A stretch of 64,000 nucleotides of DNA from Microcoleus sp. bin38.metabat.b11b12b14.051 (GTDB lineage Bacteria; Cyanobacteriota; Cyanobacteriia; Cyanobacteriales; Microcoleaceae). The notes beneath the pieces were generated by a model. That model ran no database searches and had not been told where the DNA came from. It saw nothing but the letters and a program-made list of their open reading frames with translations. The stretch is taken from positions 62,001 through 126,000 of the forward strand of contig NZ_JAAFKD010000006.1 in the NCBI RefSeq assembly GCF_013299165.1, given 5' to 3'. Positions 35,401-43,845 of this stretch are shown here, piece after piece. The first letter of the stretch is position 1; each line of letters begins with the position of its first letter. A program made the position numbers and the translations under genes.

Positions 35401-37617
35401 AATCAAAATCGAACCGCTACCGTTGCTGCGCCCGATCGTAATTCCAGCAAATCCATTTTGCAAAGTTTCGAGGTTGTTTGCTGTCAGATTCAGATAGATA
35501 TTAGTCCCAAGTGTTCCCGTACCGCCGATCGCAATATTTTGAGCAGGGTTCCAAGGTTGCAGTACCAAAAATCCCGTACCGCTGACGGAATTTTTGTCGC
35601 CTTTCAAATTAATTTCATTACCCGTCAAGGTAATATTTCCCGAGCCTCCGGCGATCGAATTAACTCCTAGAATGCTCCGAGCACTCAAAGTTACAGTTGC
35701 TGCCGATTTAGAGCCGCTGGCCTCAATTTTTTGGGCGGTGACGTTGAGGCCTTCGAGCAAAATATTCCCGCTGTTGCCGGTGCTGGGATTCGATGCAGAA
35801 ACATTGCCTGCAACGGTTGTTCCCGGACTAATCAAACTAATATTTCCGCCGTTGCTCGACAAATTACCAGCCGTTATTTGACTTCCAGAAATAGCGATCG
35901 CGCCTCCGCGAGTGCTAATTGTATCTCTAGCATTCATCGAAAAAACGCCGACACCGCTGCGATCGGCATCTGCTCTCAATGTTACCGAGCCAGTGGTTGC
36001 TGCAAAACTCAACTTATTGTCTGCCAGATCGGCAATTTTGATATCGTTGAGCGCTTCGAGAACCACATTTGCAGTTCCAGACAAACTTTCCAAAGCTCTT
36101 CTTGAAATTGTCAGCGAAGGCTCAGAATTGTTTTGCTGCTGTCCAGATGGCGTTCCGGTTGCCAAAATATTGCTGTTAGCAATAACAGTCGCATCCCCCG
36201 CAGCTTCTTGGGAATCTGTAATTAAAATATTTTCCGGATCGAGCAGCAAAGTCCCCAAACCGTTTGTCCCGGAGGTATCGACAGTACCGTTAAAAATCAA
36301 TCTTTGCTTGCCGGAAACTTCCACAAACCCGCCCGTACCCCCGCTGCTGGCCGTTGTCGAAAAGCCCGTCGCGCTGATCCTGCCCAAAAATGATGTGGTG
36401 TTGTCCGCCCAGACAAAAACTCTGCCGCCGTTACCTGAGTGCGTGGCGTTGGCTGCGATCGAACTTTTGCCATCCACATAAGTCATCCTGGCATTAGGCA
36501 CCGTACCCTGGCCTCGGTAATCTCCCCCGATCCGCACCGTACCGCCACCAGCCGGCCCGTCCGCCTCAATCCTCGCTCCCAACAGCCCTACTCGGTCGCC
36601 CAACACGTTCGCACTACCTCCTGCACCCCCCTTGGCAGAAACACTTACAGTACCCGATATCAGGGCAGTTCCTGCACCTACAGGCACTGTTTGATTGCCT
36701 GTGAGTACAACTTCACCGCGATCGTTCGTAGTTATACCAGTAGCCTCAGCCACCCCAGGCCCCGATAGCAACCGAGGCAAACTCTGGGGAGAAAAGGGAA
36801 TAGCCGCAGCACCGGACACTCCCGCAGCCGGAGCAACTTCTAAATTCAGCAAAAGTCCGTTTTGACTGAAGCGCACCAGATTTCCCCCCGGAACGGCCGC
36901 CACCGTAATTTGACCGCCGTTCGCTTCAAGTTTCCCGGTACTGATTACCGTCCCGGCGAGCAAAGTCAAATTTTGCCCGGTTCCCACAGCCAAGTCACCC
37001 GCATTGACAATACTCCCTGACTGTGCCCCAAAAGCAAAAACATTCGGCCCTCCGACGAGTGCCGCGTAGTCGTTAGCCCCCGTACCGTTAAACCAGTGGT
37101 TGTCAAAACCGATACCCGTAGCTGTGGTAGCAAAAAAAGACCCGGAAACGTCTAGTCTGGCATTGGCACCGAAAATAATCCCTGCGGGGTTCATCAGGTA
37201 CAAGTTAGAATTGCCGCCGCTAACTTGAATTAAACCGTTAATTAAGGAAGCGTCGCCGCCGACAACGCGGCCGAGGATATTTTTAATGTTTGGGTTGGAG
37301 AGGAAATTGGCAGTTTCGCCAGAATTCAGATTAAACCTAGTAAAACTGTGAAACAGATTTGCTCCATCTCTGGAACCTGTGCCGCCTTGAATGTCGTAGC
37401 GAGCTGCGCCCGGGGCGATCGCGGTTCCCGTGCCGTCTGGTGCTGGAACAATAGATGATTGTGCTGCTGCAATTTGGGGTTGAGGAGAAATTGCCACAAC
37501 TAGCCATCCGCTGCTGTTGGCTTTCAAAAACAGGAGGTGGGGCGAAAAATCTAATATCAAAAATCCGGCAATGGGTATTGCTGCCAGAATTGAGCGCACA
37601 GCACGTTGAGTTTTCAT
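32479..37617 (-). CDS. TPS-domain (filamentous haemagglutinin-like) protein with C-terminal CHAT protease
   Basis: 1712 residues. The signal region is at 1-53 (a long hydrophobic stretch, ending AAAQ). The haemagglutination-activity/TPS domain is about 55-300, with FHSFTRFNLNSGETANFL, NILGRVVGG and NLYLMNPAGIIFGANARLDV. A long beta-helix region (300-1150) has repeats of FASIAIGRADGSGSI type and a Ser/Thr/Gly-rich composition. After a low-complexity linker (about 1180-1330) comes a CHAT caspase-like domain (about 1380-1712) with H1553 in HLATHGDF and C1596 in LSACTTAVG, the His-Cys dyad, then the GLAVHAGVKSALASLW strand. Exported, probably by two-partner secretion; no TpsB partner is in the window. 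CHAT proteases act in programmed death or defence in other bacteria; the function here is unknown. Confidence 0.9.
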   Translation of the reverse strand: MKTQRAVRSILAAIPIAGFLILDFSPHLLFLKANSSGWLVVAISPQPQIAAAQSSIVPAPDGTGTAIAPGAARYDIQGGTGSRDGANLFHSFTRFNLNSGETANFLSNPNIKNILGRVVGGDASLINGLIQVSGGNSNLYLMNPAGIIFGANARLDVSGSFFATTATGIGFDNHWFNGTGANDYAALVGGPNVFAFGAQSGSIVNAGDLAVGTGQNLTLLAGTVISTGKLEANGGQITVAAVPGGNLVRFSQNGLLLNLEVAPAAGVSGAAAIPFSPQSLPRLLSGPGVAEATGITTNDRGEVVLTGNQTVPVGAGTALISGTVSVSAKGGAGGSANVLGDRVGLLGARIEADGPAGGGTVRIGGDYRGQGTVPNARMTYVDGKSSIAANATHSGNGGRVFVWADNTTSFLGRISATGFSTTASSGGTGGFVEVSGKQRLIFNGTVDTSGTNGLGTLLLDPENILITDSQEAAGDATVIANSNILATGTPSGQQQNNSEPSLTISRRALESLSGTANVVLEALNDIKIADLADNKLSFAATTGSVTLRADADRSGVGVFSMNARDTISTRGGAIAISGSQITAGNLSSNGGNISLISPGTTVAGNVSASNPSTGNSGNILLEGLNVTAQKIEASGSKSAATVTLSARSILGVNSIAGGSGNITLTGNEINLKGDKNSVSGTGFLVLQPWNPAQNIAIGGTGTLGTNIYLNLTANNLETLQNGFAGITIGRSNGSGSILIANDVTFYDPLIIQSPTGLGTITTRNSLTGADNASITLKADGNIATGNITTNNQEIRINSTTGNVTTNQLRTASNRTISTSVNSSPVVRSRAGDISVTAEGTVTVGAIDTKGDRGGNVTLTGTAGVTAGAIQAGGSETGGNITLTGNEIDLTGGRNSIASNGNLVLQPATPSQNITLAGADVTEALDLTAAELNSLQNGFASIAIGRADGSGSIAIAPAATRGQNATAAPAVTFQDPTTIRSPESTGAIVGTGAIVGIDNASIALLGGSVAVGDVTSTAGINITSSLGNVSVGTVSSRSASGAAGDINIRSAGSVAAGNVNAFGGRSGGDISIAAPGQIVAGVINSGSQSGSAGSSKITGQKDVEVVSIKANGNTGGDVAIQAGGLFRAAGTGTAAERASSVSISTDGQVRSGSLTLLQSACQSGNCATSSVATGNSKSNSTTTTSAPLLGLPIPTPTTTTVTLKTTGNSPQIVTETPAVSAPKSSTANVASEAAAATVEAPSNATTTGLVLGSPSVLKDNLGAPAATENGSTATIAQKPGSASNAETIGNNIRVPEISRSSAIGQISPIDAVQKREKIQGQEFERYFGSSLVQKSITPQTIRDTLSSVSRLTGVKPAIVYVWAKENHLELVLLLPDGKNVFKSVSASRETVLQVAKEFTNAVRTPRRLTADDYKEPARELYQWLIAPLQPELEANKIDTLVFSMDAGLRTLPLAALFDGKQFLVEKYSLGLIPSLSLTDTRYADVKGSEVLAMGASNFPAKYDQNPLPAVPLEISTIVDKIWPGSSFLNEAFTLANLKDKRNQPQYKIIHLATHGDFQPGGAENSYIQFWDTKLRLNQLSELKLSNPQVELLVLSACTTAVGDEQAELGFAGLAVHAGVKSALASLWYVSDAGTLGLMTEFYQQLREAPIKAEALRLAQLAMLRGEVRLQDGYLVRSGNNQALPLPPELAARGDRNLSHPYYWAAFTMIGSPW

Positions 37618-37823
37618 ATGTTTGCCTCGATCTAGACCTTGATTCGAGTTGAAAATGGAGGTTTTAAGTAAAAAAGAGTCGATCGCACCCCAATGCTGAC
37701 ACTTCCTAACGCTAGCTCTCGATCGCTAATTTTGAATTTAAAGTCTAATTTTGATTGTGTCACCAACATAGCAAATACTGACAGTAAGTGTCTCTACATA
37801 GTTCCGTTTAAACAGAGAAAATT

Positions 37824-38519
37824 ATGACAGATCGAACTGTTCGCGCCATCGGTTTAACAGGGGGCATCGCCACCGGAAAAACCGCTATATCTAATTATCT
37901 GGCAGATACCTGTAAATTTCCGATTTTAGATGCCGATATCTACGCCCGCGAAGCTGTGCACCCAGGTTCGCCAATACTGGACTCTATTGTAGAACGATAC
38001 GGCGCCTTTATTTTGCTGCCCGATGGCAATTTAAATCGACCCGAGTTGGGAAATATTATTTTTTGTAACCCAGCCGAGCGCCAGTGGTTGGAACAACAGA
38101 TTCACCCTTATGTACGGCGCCGATTTGTTGAGGAAACTCAAAACAGTATTGCTGCATTCAGTCATGTATCCCAAAACACACAAAGCTTAAGTACAAAAAC
38201 TCAAGAAAAACAAAGCGTTATTGCAAAAAAAACCGTTTTGGGCGCCAAGAATGACACATTGACTGTGGTTTTGGTAGTACCGCTGCTGTTTGAAGCTAAC
38301 ATGACGGACTTGTGTACCGAAATTTGGGTGGTGTACTCTTCGCCCTCGGTGCAGTTACAACGGTTGATGCAGCGAGACGGCTTGAGTTACGATCGAGCTA
38401 ATGCCAGAATTAACGCCCAAATCCCGCTAGCTCAAAAGTGCCAACAAGCTGATGTTGTGTTGGACAACTCGTCAACCCTCGACTCACTGTTTCAACAGGT
38501 AAACGCGCAACTGAGTTGA
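37824..38519 (+). CDS. coaE: dephospho-CoA kinase
   Basis: 231 residues. The P-loop GLTGGIATGKT (10-20), DADIYAREAVHPGS, the RPELGNIIF and HPYVRRRF segments, and VVLVVPLLFEANM with a late CLOSED-lid region (RLMQRDGLSYDRANARINAQ) are all CoaE signatures. It catalyses the last step of coenzyme A synthesis in the cytoplasm. Family members are about 200 residues. The excess is a polar Gln/Ser/Thr/Lys-rich insert at about 108-144 before the VVLVVPLLF strand. Transcribed alone. Confidence 0.9.
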   Translation: MTDRTVRAIGLTGGIATGKTAISNYLADTCKFPILDADIYAREAVHPGSPILDSIVERYGAFILLPDGNLNRPELGNIIFCNPAERQWLEQQIHPYVRRRFVEETQNSIAAFSHVSQNTQSLSTKTQEKQSVIAKKTVLGAKNDTLTVVLVVPLLFEANMTDLCTEIWVVYSSPSVQLQRLMQRDGLSYDRANARINAQIPLAQKCQQADVVLDNSSTLDSLFQQVNAQLS

Positions 38520-39125
38520 TTCCTGATGTGAGATTTAAGATTGACTCCGCAGTATTGATTAAAAACTCAGTGTTTGTTTTTGTAGGGCGAGTGAGGCGCG
38601 CCTACCTACTTATGTGACAATTCCCTGAACTCTAACCGCCCCGCGCGGCACCGCTTTGTTGACGAAACATACATTGACTGTAAATTCAAAAACACAGCAC
38701 AACAATCCTTTGGGCATTTGTGAACCTGATTTTTTTTCAACCTGCGGATTTCGACTGACGGCGCACCTAATACTCTGCTGTTTTGTCTTCAATCCGAGGC
38801 TGGCGCGGCTATATCAATAAATTATGAAGTTAATCTGAAGAACATTAAAAATTTATAATTTGCGGTTTTCCTTTGCTGGTTAGAAGAGCGTTTAAAGACG
38901 ATTCAAGGGTTAAATTGTGCTGTTGTCGGCTGTACAGGAGGAAACTCGAACTTACCAGCGTCAAAGCGAGAAATTTGAGGGGTTTTACCCCCTTATGACG
39001 ACAAATCAAAAAAATTGCGGTGCCGTCAATTACTAATTGAAGATTTTGCGACAATTCTATTTTTTTAGCCGGATCTCACAATCGAGGCTGCGTATCAAGA
39101 AGTGGAAAATACGACACGGAATTTT
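38520..39125. other. 606-bp spacer between coaE and the PatX-like gene
   Basis: No credible gene or RNA is seen. It holds short palindromic bits (GGGGTTTTACCCCC near 38978) and AT-rich sequence before the small gene. A long 5' leader or small RNA cannot be excluded; I found no convincing -35/-10 pair. Confidence 0.4.
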
Positions 39126-39332
39126 ATGATGCGCCTCTACTCTTCTATTTTGATGTCAAGCCTGTTACTGAGCGGCATTGCAGTTAAGGCTCAAAACTCT
39201 GAAGCTCGATCGACTTTTTTCTCTCACAACAACTCTGCTCCCGAAATTGTAACCGCCGCAGCCAACACTCAAAAATTCTACGCAGATAGCGATAAAGATG
39301 TGGCACCACCAGAACGAGGTAGCGGAAGATAA
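39126..39332 (+). CDS. patX: secreted RGSGR-peptide precursor, PatX-like
   Basis: 68 residues from ATG 39126 (an in-frame GTG at 39102 would add eight). The N-terminus MMRLYSSILMSSLLLSG is a Sec signal with likely cleavage at VKA-Q. A low-complexity middle follows, and the very end is APPERGSGR. ERGSGR is the C-terminus of the heterocyst-patterning peptide PatS, and RGSGR binds the master regulator HetR. PatX proteins, which combine an N-terminal signal with a C-terminal RG(S/T)GR, are described from filamentous cyanobacteria, including those without heterocysts (family knowledge). A diffusible signal acting on HetR between cells is therefore inferred. hetR itself is not in the window. A weak GGA precedes ATG. 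Confidence 0.72.
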   Translation: MMRLYSSILMSSLLLSGIAVKAQNSEARSTFFSHNNSAPEIVTAAANTQKFYADSDKDVAPPERGSGR

Positions 39333-39524
39333 CCACAAAAATGGACATTTTACCAAAAGAAGCGAAACATACTGAGTCATTAATTTTGAGTGTGTTTGCT
39401 TTGGTTTATCGCTGGAAACCTTAGTAATTCGAGCAGTTTCTAACTAAAGGTTAACGGTAATTTGGTCTGGGGCGTTCTGGGTTAGTTTTCATCGTTAACT
39501 AGAAAGATCGAGAGGAAAAATAGA

Positions 39525-39776
39525 ATGTATACTCCCGTGAAGTTTATTTATTTGATTGCGCTATTCGTTAGCGCTCTGGTTCTTCCTGAAAAACTAGAAA
39601 ATATTTCCATGACAGAACATCAGTTCGATAACTTGCAACAAATGCTATTAGCTAAAGAGCGCGAAACCGATTCAAAAGGCTGTACCTCCTCGCCTTCTCC
39701 TGGCTGTTCTCGCCGAGACTTCCAGCCACCCATCGCCCCCAGAAGCCCGGTTGATGGCGCCCTGAAGCTGGCGTGA
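39525..39776 (+). CDS. small exported or membrane peptide of unknown function
   Basis: 83 residues. AGAGG lies about nine bases before ATG 39525, supporting translation. The N-terminal hydrophobic stretch VKFIYLIALFVSALVL (about 5-20) looks like a signal or anchor. The rest is polar with two cysteines (KGCTSSPSPGCSRRD) and proline-rich. It does not end in RGSGR and I do not recognise it. It follows the PatX-like gene by 192 bases on the same strand and precedes a strong terminator, so both may share a transcript. Confidence 0.5.
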   Translation: MYTPVKFIYLIALFVSALVLPEKLENISMTEHQFDNLQQMLLAKERETDSKGCTSSPSPGCSRRDFQPPIAPRSPVDGALKLA

Positions 39777-39921
39777 CACCATCGCCCACCTCGATCAATC
39801 CGGTTTCAGAGTTTAACCTGTTTTTTATTTTCGCCAATTGCCGCAATTAACCGAAAACTTGCATTCGGAACGATCGCACTAATTTTACATCCGCTACCGT
39901 CCCCATGTAGAATTTGACAGT

Positions 39922-39979
39922 AAAAAAAATCAAGGTGAAGAGTCGCGAGTAGGAATCTGGCGCTTTACCTTGATTTTTA
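39922..39979. terminator. bidirectional intrinsic terminator
   Basis: A-run plus AATCAAGGTGAAG, a loop, CTTTACCTTGATTTTTAA: a strong stem flanked by A on the left and T on the right, so it can end both the plus-strand peptide genes and the minus-strand tldD transcript. Nothing else is recognised in 39777-40097 apart from GGAGCG...CGCTCC near 40036-40054. Confidence 0.75.
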
Positions 39980-40097
39980 ATAGACTTTCATCACAAGGAT
40001 TCGATCGCCCGAAGTGGAAAGGCACCTGCATTAAGGAGCGGTTTGCCGATCGCTCCTCAACGCAGATTTATGCAATAACTCTCAAGATGTGGAAGCT

Positions 40098-41501
40098 TTA
40101 ATCTTCCGCAGCTTCCCCGCCCACCACGACATCCCGAATCCGCAAACTCGGGCCGCCGCAGCCCACGGGTAAACCGCTTTGTCCTCCCTTGCCGCAGCCG
40201 CCGGATTCATCCCAGTAGAAATCGTCGCCGATCGCCTCAATATCCGCTAAAGTGCTGAAAACATTACCCGAAAGAGTCACATCCCGCACCGGATTGTCGA
40301 GTTTGCCATCGCGGATCATCCAAGCTTCGCCAGCACTGAAAGTAAACATTTCGCCGTTAGTCATGCCGCCTTGCCAATTGCGCGCGTAAACTCCTTCTTT
40401 GATACCAGAAAATAAATCCGCAACTGGTGTATCGCCCCGTTCGATCCAAGTATTCGTCATGCGGACGATCGGCGGATAGTGATAATTTAAACAGCGAGCA
40501 TTCCCCGTAGGCGTTTCTCCCAACTTCCCCGCAGTTTCCCGCGAGTGCAGGCGCCCGACTAAAGCCCCGTCTTTAATTAACTGAGTCGTAGTCGCCGGAG
40601 TGCCTTCATCGTCGTAGAAATAGCTGCCGCGGTGTCCCTGTGGCGCCGCACCGTCAAAAATTTGCAAATTTTTCGGGCCGAACTGGCGGCCGAGAGTCAT
40701 AATTTCCAAAATATCGGGATTTTCGTAAGCCATGTCTGCTTCGGAGAGATGTCCGAAGGCTTCGTGAACGAACAATCCGCTGAGTATGGGGTCGATGACG
40801 ACGGTGTAAGTGTTGCCTTGGACGGGGGGCAAGGCTAGGGAATCTACGGCACGCTGGGCGGCGCTGCGAACTTGGGTTTCAAGTTCGGTTAAATCTTCGT
40901 AAGCTTTCCGCGAACCGGTGGTTTCGCGGCCGGTTTGTACGGTTTCCCCGCTGCGGGCTGTGGCGGCAAACCGCATTTCCATGTCTGCCCAGCCTTGTTC
41001 GAGCATGGTGCCTTCGGAGGTGGCGAGGATGATGCGCTGGGTGCTGTCGCCGTAGCGCACGGAGATGGTGGCAATGCGGGGGTCTATGCTACGCAAAATG
41101 GCTGCGTAGCGATCGCACAATTGCTTTTTGTCAATTAGGGGAACCAGACGGGGATCTGTTCCTGTCAGGGGCAGGAAGCAAATGTCCTGTACTGGGGTGA
41201 CAGGCGCGAGAATCGTTTCTTCTTCGCCGATCAGTTTGGCTGCGGCGATGGCTTCTTCGATTCTTTCGGCGAGGGTGGAAAGTCGGTTAAAACTGGCAAA
41301 GCCCCAGCCGCCTTTGTGACAAGCTCGGACTTGGCCTCCGATTGAGACTCCTTCGCTGAGGGTTTCAATTTTTTCGCCCCGCAGCAGGATGTCGGTTCCT
41401 TCGGCTTCTTCGAGTCGAATTGCTAGATAATCTACTTGGTTGCGGTAGCGTGCCATTAAGTCTGACAGCAGATTTTTTGAGTCGGCGATCGAGGTGGGCA
41501 T
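40098..41501 (-). CDS. tldD: TldD metalloprotease subunit
   Basis: 467 residues from ATG 41501, the first ATG; an upstream TTG adds two residues. The zinc motif HEAFGH (about 246-251 from this start) sits in SGLFVHEAFGHLSEADM, and the C-terminal SGGCGKGGQSGLPVGCGGPSLR is diagnostic for TldD rather than its partner PmbA/TldE. TldD-TldE is a heterodimeric cytoplasmic metallopeptidase known for maturing small peptides (microcin B17, the CcdA antitoxin). TldE is not adjacent here. It converges on the two small-peptide genes; a link to them would be speculative. Confidence 0.92.
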   Translation of the reverse strand: MPTSIADSKNLLSDLMARYRNQVDYLAIRLEEAEGTDILLRGEKIETLSEGVSIGGQVRACHKGGWGFASFNRLSTLAERIEEAIAAAKLIGEEETILAPVTPVQDICFLPLTGTDPRLVPLIDKKQLCDRYAAILRSIDPRIATISVRYGDSTQRIILATSEGTMLEQGWADMEMRFAATARSGETVQTGRETTGSRKAYEDLTELETQVRSAAQRAVDSLALPPVQGNTYTVVIDPILSGLFVHEAFGHLSEADMAYENPDILEIMTLGRQFGPKNLQIFDGAAPQGHRGSYFYDDEGTPATTTQLIKDGALVGRLHSRETAGKLGETPTGNARCLNYHYPPIVRMTNTWIERGDTPVADLFSGIKEGVYARNWQGGMTNGEMFTFSAGEAWMIRDGKLDNPVRDVTLSGNVFSTLADIEAIGDDFYWDESGGCGKGGQSGLPVGCGGPSLRIRDVVVGGEAAED

Positions 41502-41782
41502 AAGCAAAGCACGGTGTTAACTGCATCCATTTTGCACTTTTGCCAGGGCGATCGGGCTACCCTTGTGGAAAATATCGCCCGAAGCGCGGAGATTGCGACT
41601 TATTTGTTCGGTTCTGCCAATATCGATAGTTGACAAATGTGGATATCCTGTGAGGTATGAGCAAGGCGCAAGAAATTAGGCGGGATTTTGCGATCCTGTT
41701 GGTGCTTGAATCCTGACTCCTGAGCATTGCTATACATAAATACTTCATCCTTCATCTATCTGAAGGTGGGTTTATAACTACT

Positions 41783-43354
41783 GTGAATACTTACTTTTTA
41801 CCGACTATCAGCGAAATTTTAGCCTCCGAGGCCCTAGAAAATGACCTCAGTCCCTTTGACGCGAGGTTGGCGCGCGAAAACAGTCGCCCCAAGTGTCCTG
41901 GAAGTCGGGGGGCCCAAAGGCCCAAAGCTGAACAGGAATGGTACGGGGCGATCGCGACTTTGAATCAAATGCTCGCCCAGCAAAAACACTGTGTCTCCCC
42001 AAATCCTAATTCCTGTCAGGGATTGGTTTTGTCGGGCCCGTCTTCGGTTTTGACAGAGCCCGCTGTAGCTTCGGGCTTTGCTAATTGGATCTTTACCAGC
42101 ATTCCCGATAACGATGCAGCTTTGTGGTCATTTCGTGCTAGACAAACTTTAGCTTTGCTGCCGGCTGCCGATGAGCAAATATCTGCGCCTGCTGCTGCGC
42201 CTGCGCTGGCTTTGGCGATCGGCGATCCTTTAGCAAACGAACAGTTTTGTGTAGTTTTAACTGCTAGTTTTAGTCTCGTGATGGTTTTAGGTGAAAATGC
42301 GGCGGGAATTCCGGCTTTTCTCTTTTCTTTCGACCCGCAAGTAGTCGCCAAAGCTTGGGAAGTTTTGCGGCGCCGCGTCACTGAAACTGAATGTTTGCTG
42401 GCTAATTCTGAGGGTGGATTCAATTTGCAATCTCACAAATTAACTCCTAATTCTACTTATAAATTAGATGCGCTATTCCAGCAGTTTTTGCCTGTTGAAC
42501 CCAACTATCAAACAGTCACGCTGTTCACTCGGTTGTTGTTAAATAATTTACCTGTTGCGAAAGAAGAAGCAGGCAGAGTAAAAGATGAAAGAGTTGATGA
42601 TAGTTTGAAAGGGCGGCAAAATATCAAGTGCAAGTCTGCAATTCCTTACGCGACTAAAGAGGTGGAGTTGTTACAGGCGATCGCCCACGAAGTCCGCACT
42701 CCTTTGGCCACCATCCGCACCCTGACTCGATTGTTGCTGAAACGCCCCAAACTCGATCCAGTGGTGGTGAAGCGCTTGGAAACCATCGATGCTGAGTGCA
42801 CCACTCAGATCGATCGCTTCGGTTTAATTTTCCGCGCCGTGGAAATGGAAATGTCCCAAGCCAAAAATTCGGGAGTGCAGCTAACAGCAATATCCCTGGG
42901 CGAAGTGCTGCAAAATAGCATTCCCCGCTGGCAAAAACAAGCCATTCAGCGCAACCACACTTTAGAAGTTATTGTGCCGCAAAAATTGCCCGCGGTAGTC
43001 AGCGATCCGACAATGTTGGATCAGGTTTTAACTAATTTAATTGAGAATTTTACTCGAACTTTGCGATCGGGGAGTCGCATTCAGGTAGAGGTGACTTTGG
43101 CCGGGAGTCAGTTAAAGTTGCAGTTGGAATCGGAGCACTTATCTGAAGGTAATGGCGAAGCGACTTTTGGAAAATCGGCCAATGCTCCTTTGCGATCGAT
43201 CGGGCCTTTGCTCATGGTACAGCCAGAGACAGGAAGTTTGAGCTTAAATTTGAGCGTAACTAAGAACTTATTTCGCGCTGCTGGCGGCAAATTAGTAATT
43301 CGCCAGCGCCCAGAAAAGGGCGAAGTGATGACAGTATTTTTGCCACTGCAATAG
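41783..43354 (+). CDS. sensor histidine kinase, soluble, with divergent N-terminal sensor
   Basis: 523 residues from GTG 41783. Residues about 1-280 form a sensor region typical of a cyanobacterial kinase group (WYGAIATLNQMLAQQK, then a DICT-like alpha/beta region). HisKA is clear: LLQAIAHEVRTPLATIRTL, with H302. The ATP-binding domain is poorly conserved: the N-box reads NLIENF, and the G1/G2 boxes are hard to find (SLSLNLSVTKNLFRAAGG stands in their place). It may therefore be weakly active or a pseudokinase. No transmembrane segments; no regulator gene beside it. Confidence 0.75.
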   Translation: MNTYFLPTISEILASEALENDLSPFDARLARENSRPKCPGSRGAQRPKAEQEWYGAIATLNQMLAQQKHCVSPNPNSCQGLVLSGPSSVLTEPAVASGFANWIFTSIPDNDAALWSFRARQTLALLPAADEQISAPAAAPALALAIGDPLANEQFCVVLTASFSLVMVLGENAAGIPAFLFSFDPQVVAKAWEVLRRRVTETECLLANSEGGFNLQSHKLTPNSTYKLDALFQQFLPVEPNYQTVTLFTRLLLNNLPVAKEEAGRVKDERVDDSLKGRQNIKCKSAIPYATKEVELLQAIAHEVRTPLATIRTLTRLLLKRPKLDPVVVKRLETIDAECTTQIDRFGLIFRAVEMEMSQAKNSGVQLTAISLGEVLQNSIPRWQKQAIQRNHTLEVIVPQKLPAVVSDPTMLDQVLTNLIENFTRTLRSGSRIQVEVTLAGSQLKLQLESEHLSEGNGEATFGKSANAPLRSIGPLLMVQPETGSLSLNLSVTKNLFRAAGGKLVIRQRPEKGEVMTVFLPLQ

Positions 43355-43386
43355 TCATATTACACCCGCCATAACACAAGAAAAAA

Positions 43387-43440
43387 GGTTCGTAGTGAGG
43401 ACTTTAGTCCGCATCCATTCCAGGACTAAAATCCTCACGA
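43387..43440. repeat. GGACT/AGTCC hairpin repeat, partly degraded
   Basis: GGTTCGTAGTGAGGACTTTA at the left; the right arm (GGACTAAAATCCTCACGA) has lost the ending seen in other copies. Located 32 bases after the kinase stop. Confidence 0.8.
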
Positions 43441-43450
43441 TAGATATCGT

Positions 43451-43572
43451 GCAAAAGTCCTTTTAATCAAATTCTGGGACGGGCTCTCCGGCCCATCCCA
43501 CAAAAGAAAAAACTTTTTGTGGGACGGGCAAGATGCCCATCCCAGGTATTTTTGAAATCTTGTCTAATACGG
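43451..43572. mobile_element. degenerate tandem copy of the AATACGG element
   Basis: Parallels 43588-43717 in order: GCAAAAGTC, a C/G-rich hairpin (GGGACGGGCTCTCCGGCCC...), a second GGGACGGGC hairpin arm, then ATTTTTGAAATCTTGTCTAATACGG. It lacks the left terminal repeat, so it is a decayed or fused neighbour of the intact element. Confidence 0.55.
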
Positions 43573-43717
43573 TTTACTAGACAAGATTGCAAAAGTCTTT
43601 TTGACCAACTTTTTGAACGGGTTCTTCGGCCCGTTTCACAGGAAAAAATATTTTTGTGGAACGGGCCGGAGAGCCCGTTCCTAACTATTTTTGCAATCTT
43701 GTCTAGTAAACCGTATT
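43566..43717. mobile_element. MITE with AATACGGTTTACT ends, copy 1
   Basis: 152 bp. The left end AATACGGTTTACTAGACAAG is continued by ATTGCAAAA and is the exact complement of the right end over about 29 bases. The core is a further hairpin (AACGGGTTCTTCGGCCCGTT and GGAACGGGCC...). No coding sequence. The same terminal 13 bases bound the element at 48178-48312. Confidence 0.8.
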
Positions 43718-43845
43718 GCGACATGATAGGATAGCAAGTCCTAGTTATTCATCCCGTTATGAATGTAAGGTGCGTCGCTCTCTTAATCCTCATTTATAGC
43801 GAGAATTATTCATAGCGACGCACCCTACCTCTAATGACCAAATTT

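Noticed and set aside
39102-39104. GTG as start of the PatX-like gene
   Set aside because: It adds eight polar residues before the signal peptide; the ATG pair at 39126/39129 gives a normal signal sequence. It cannot be fully excluded.
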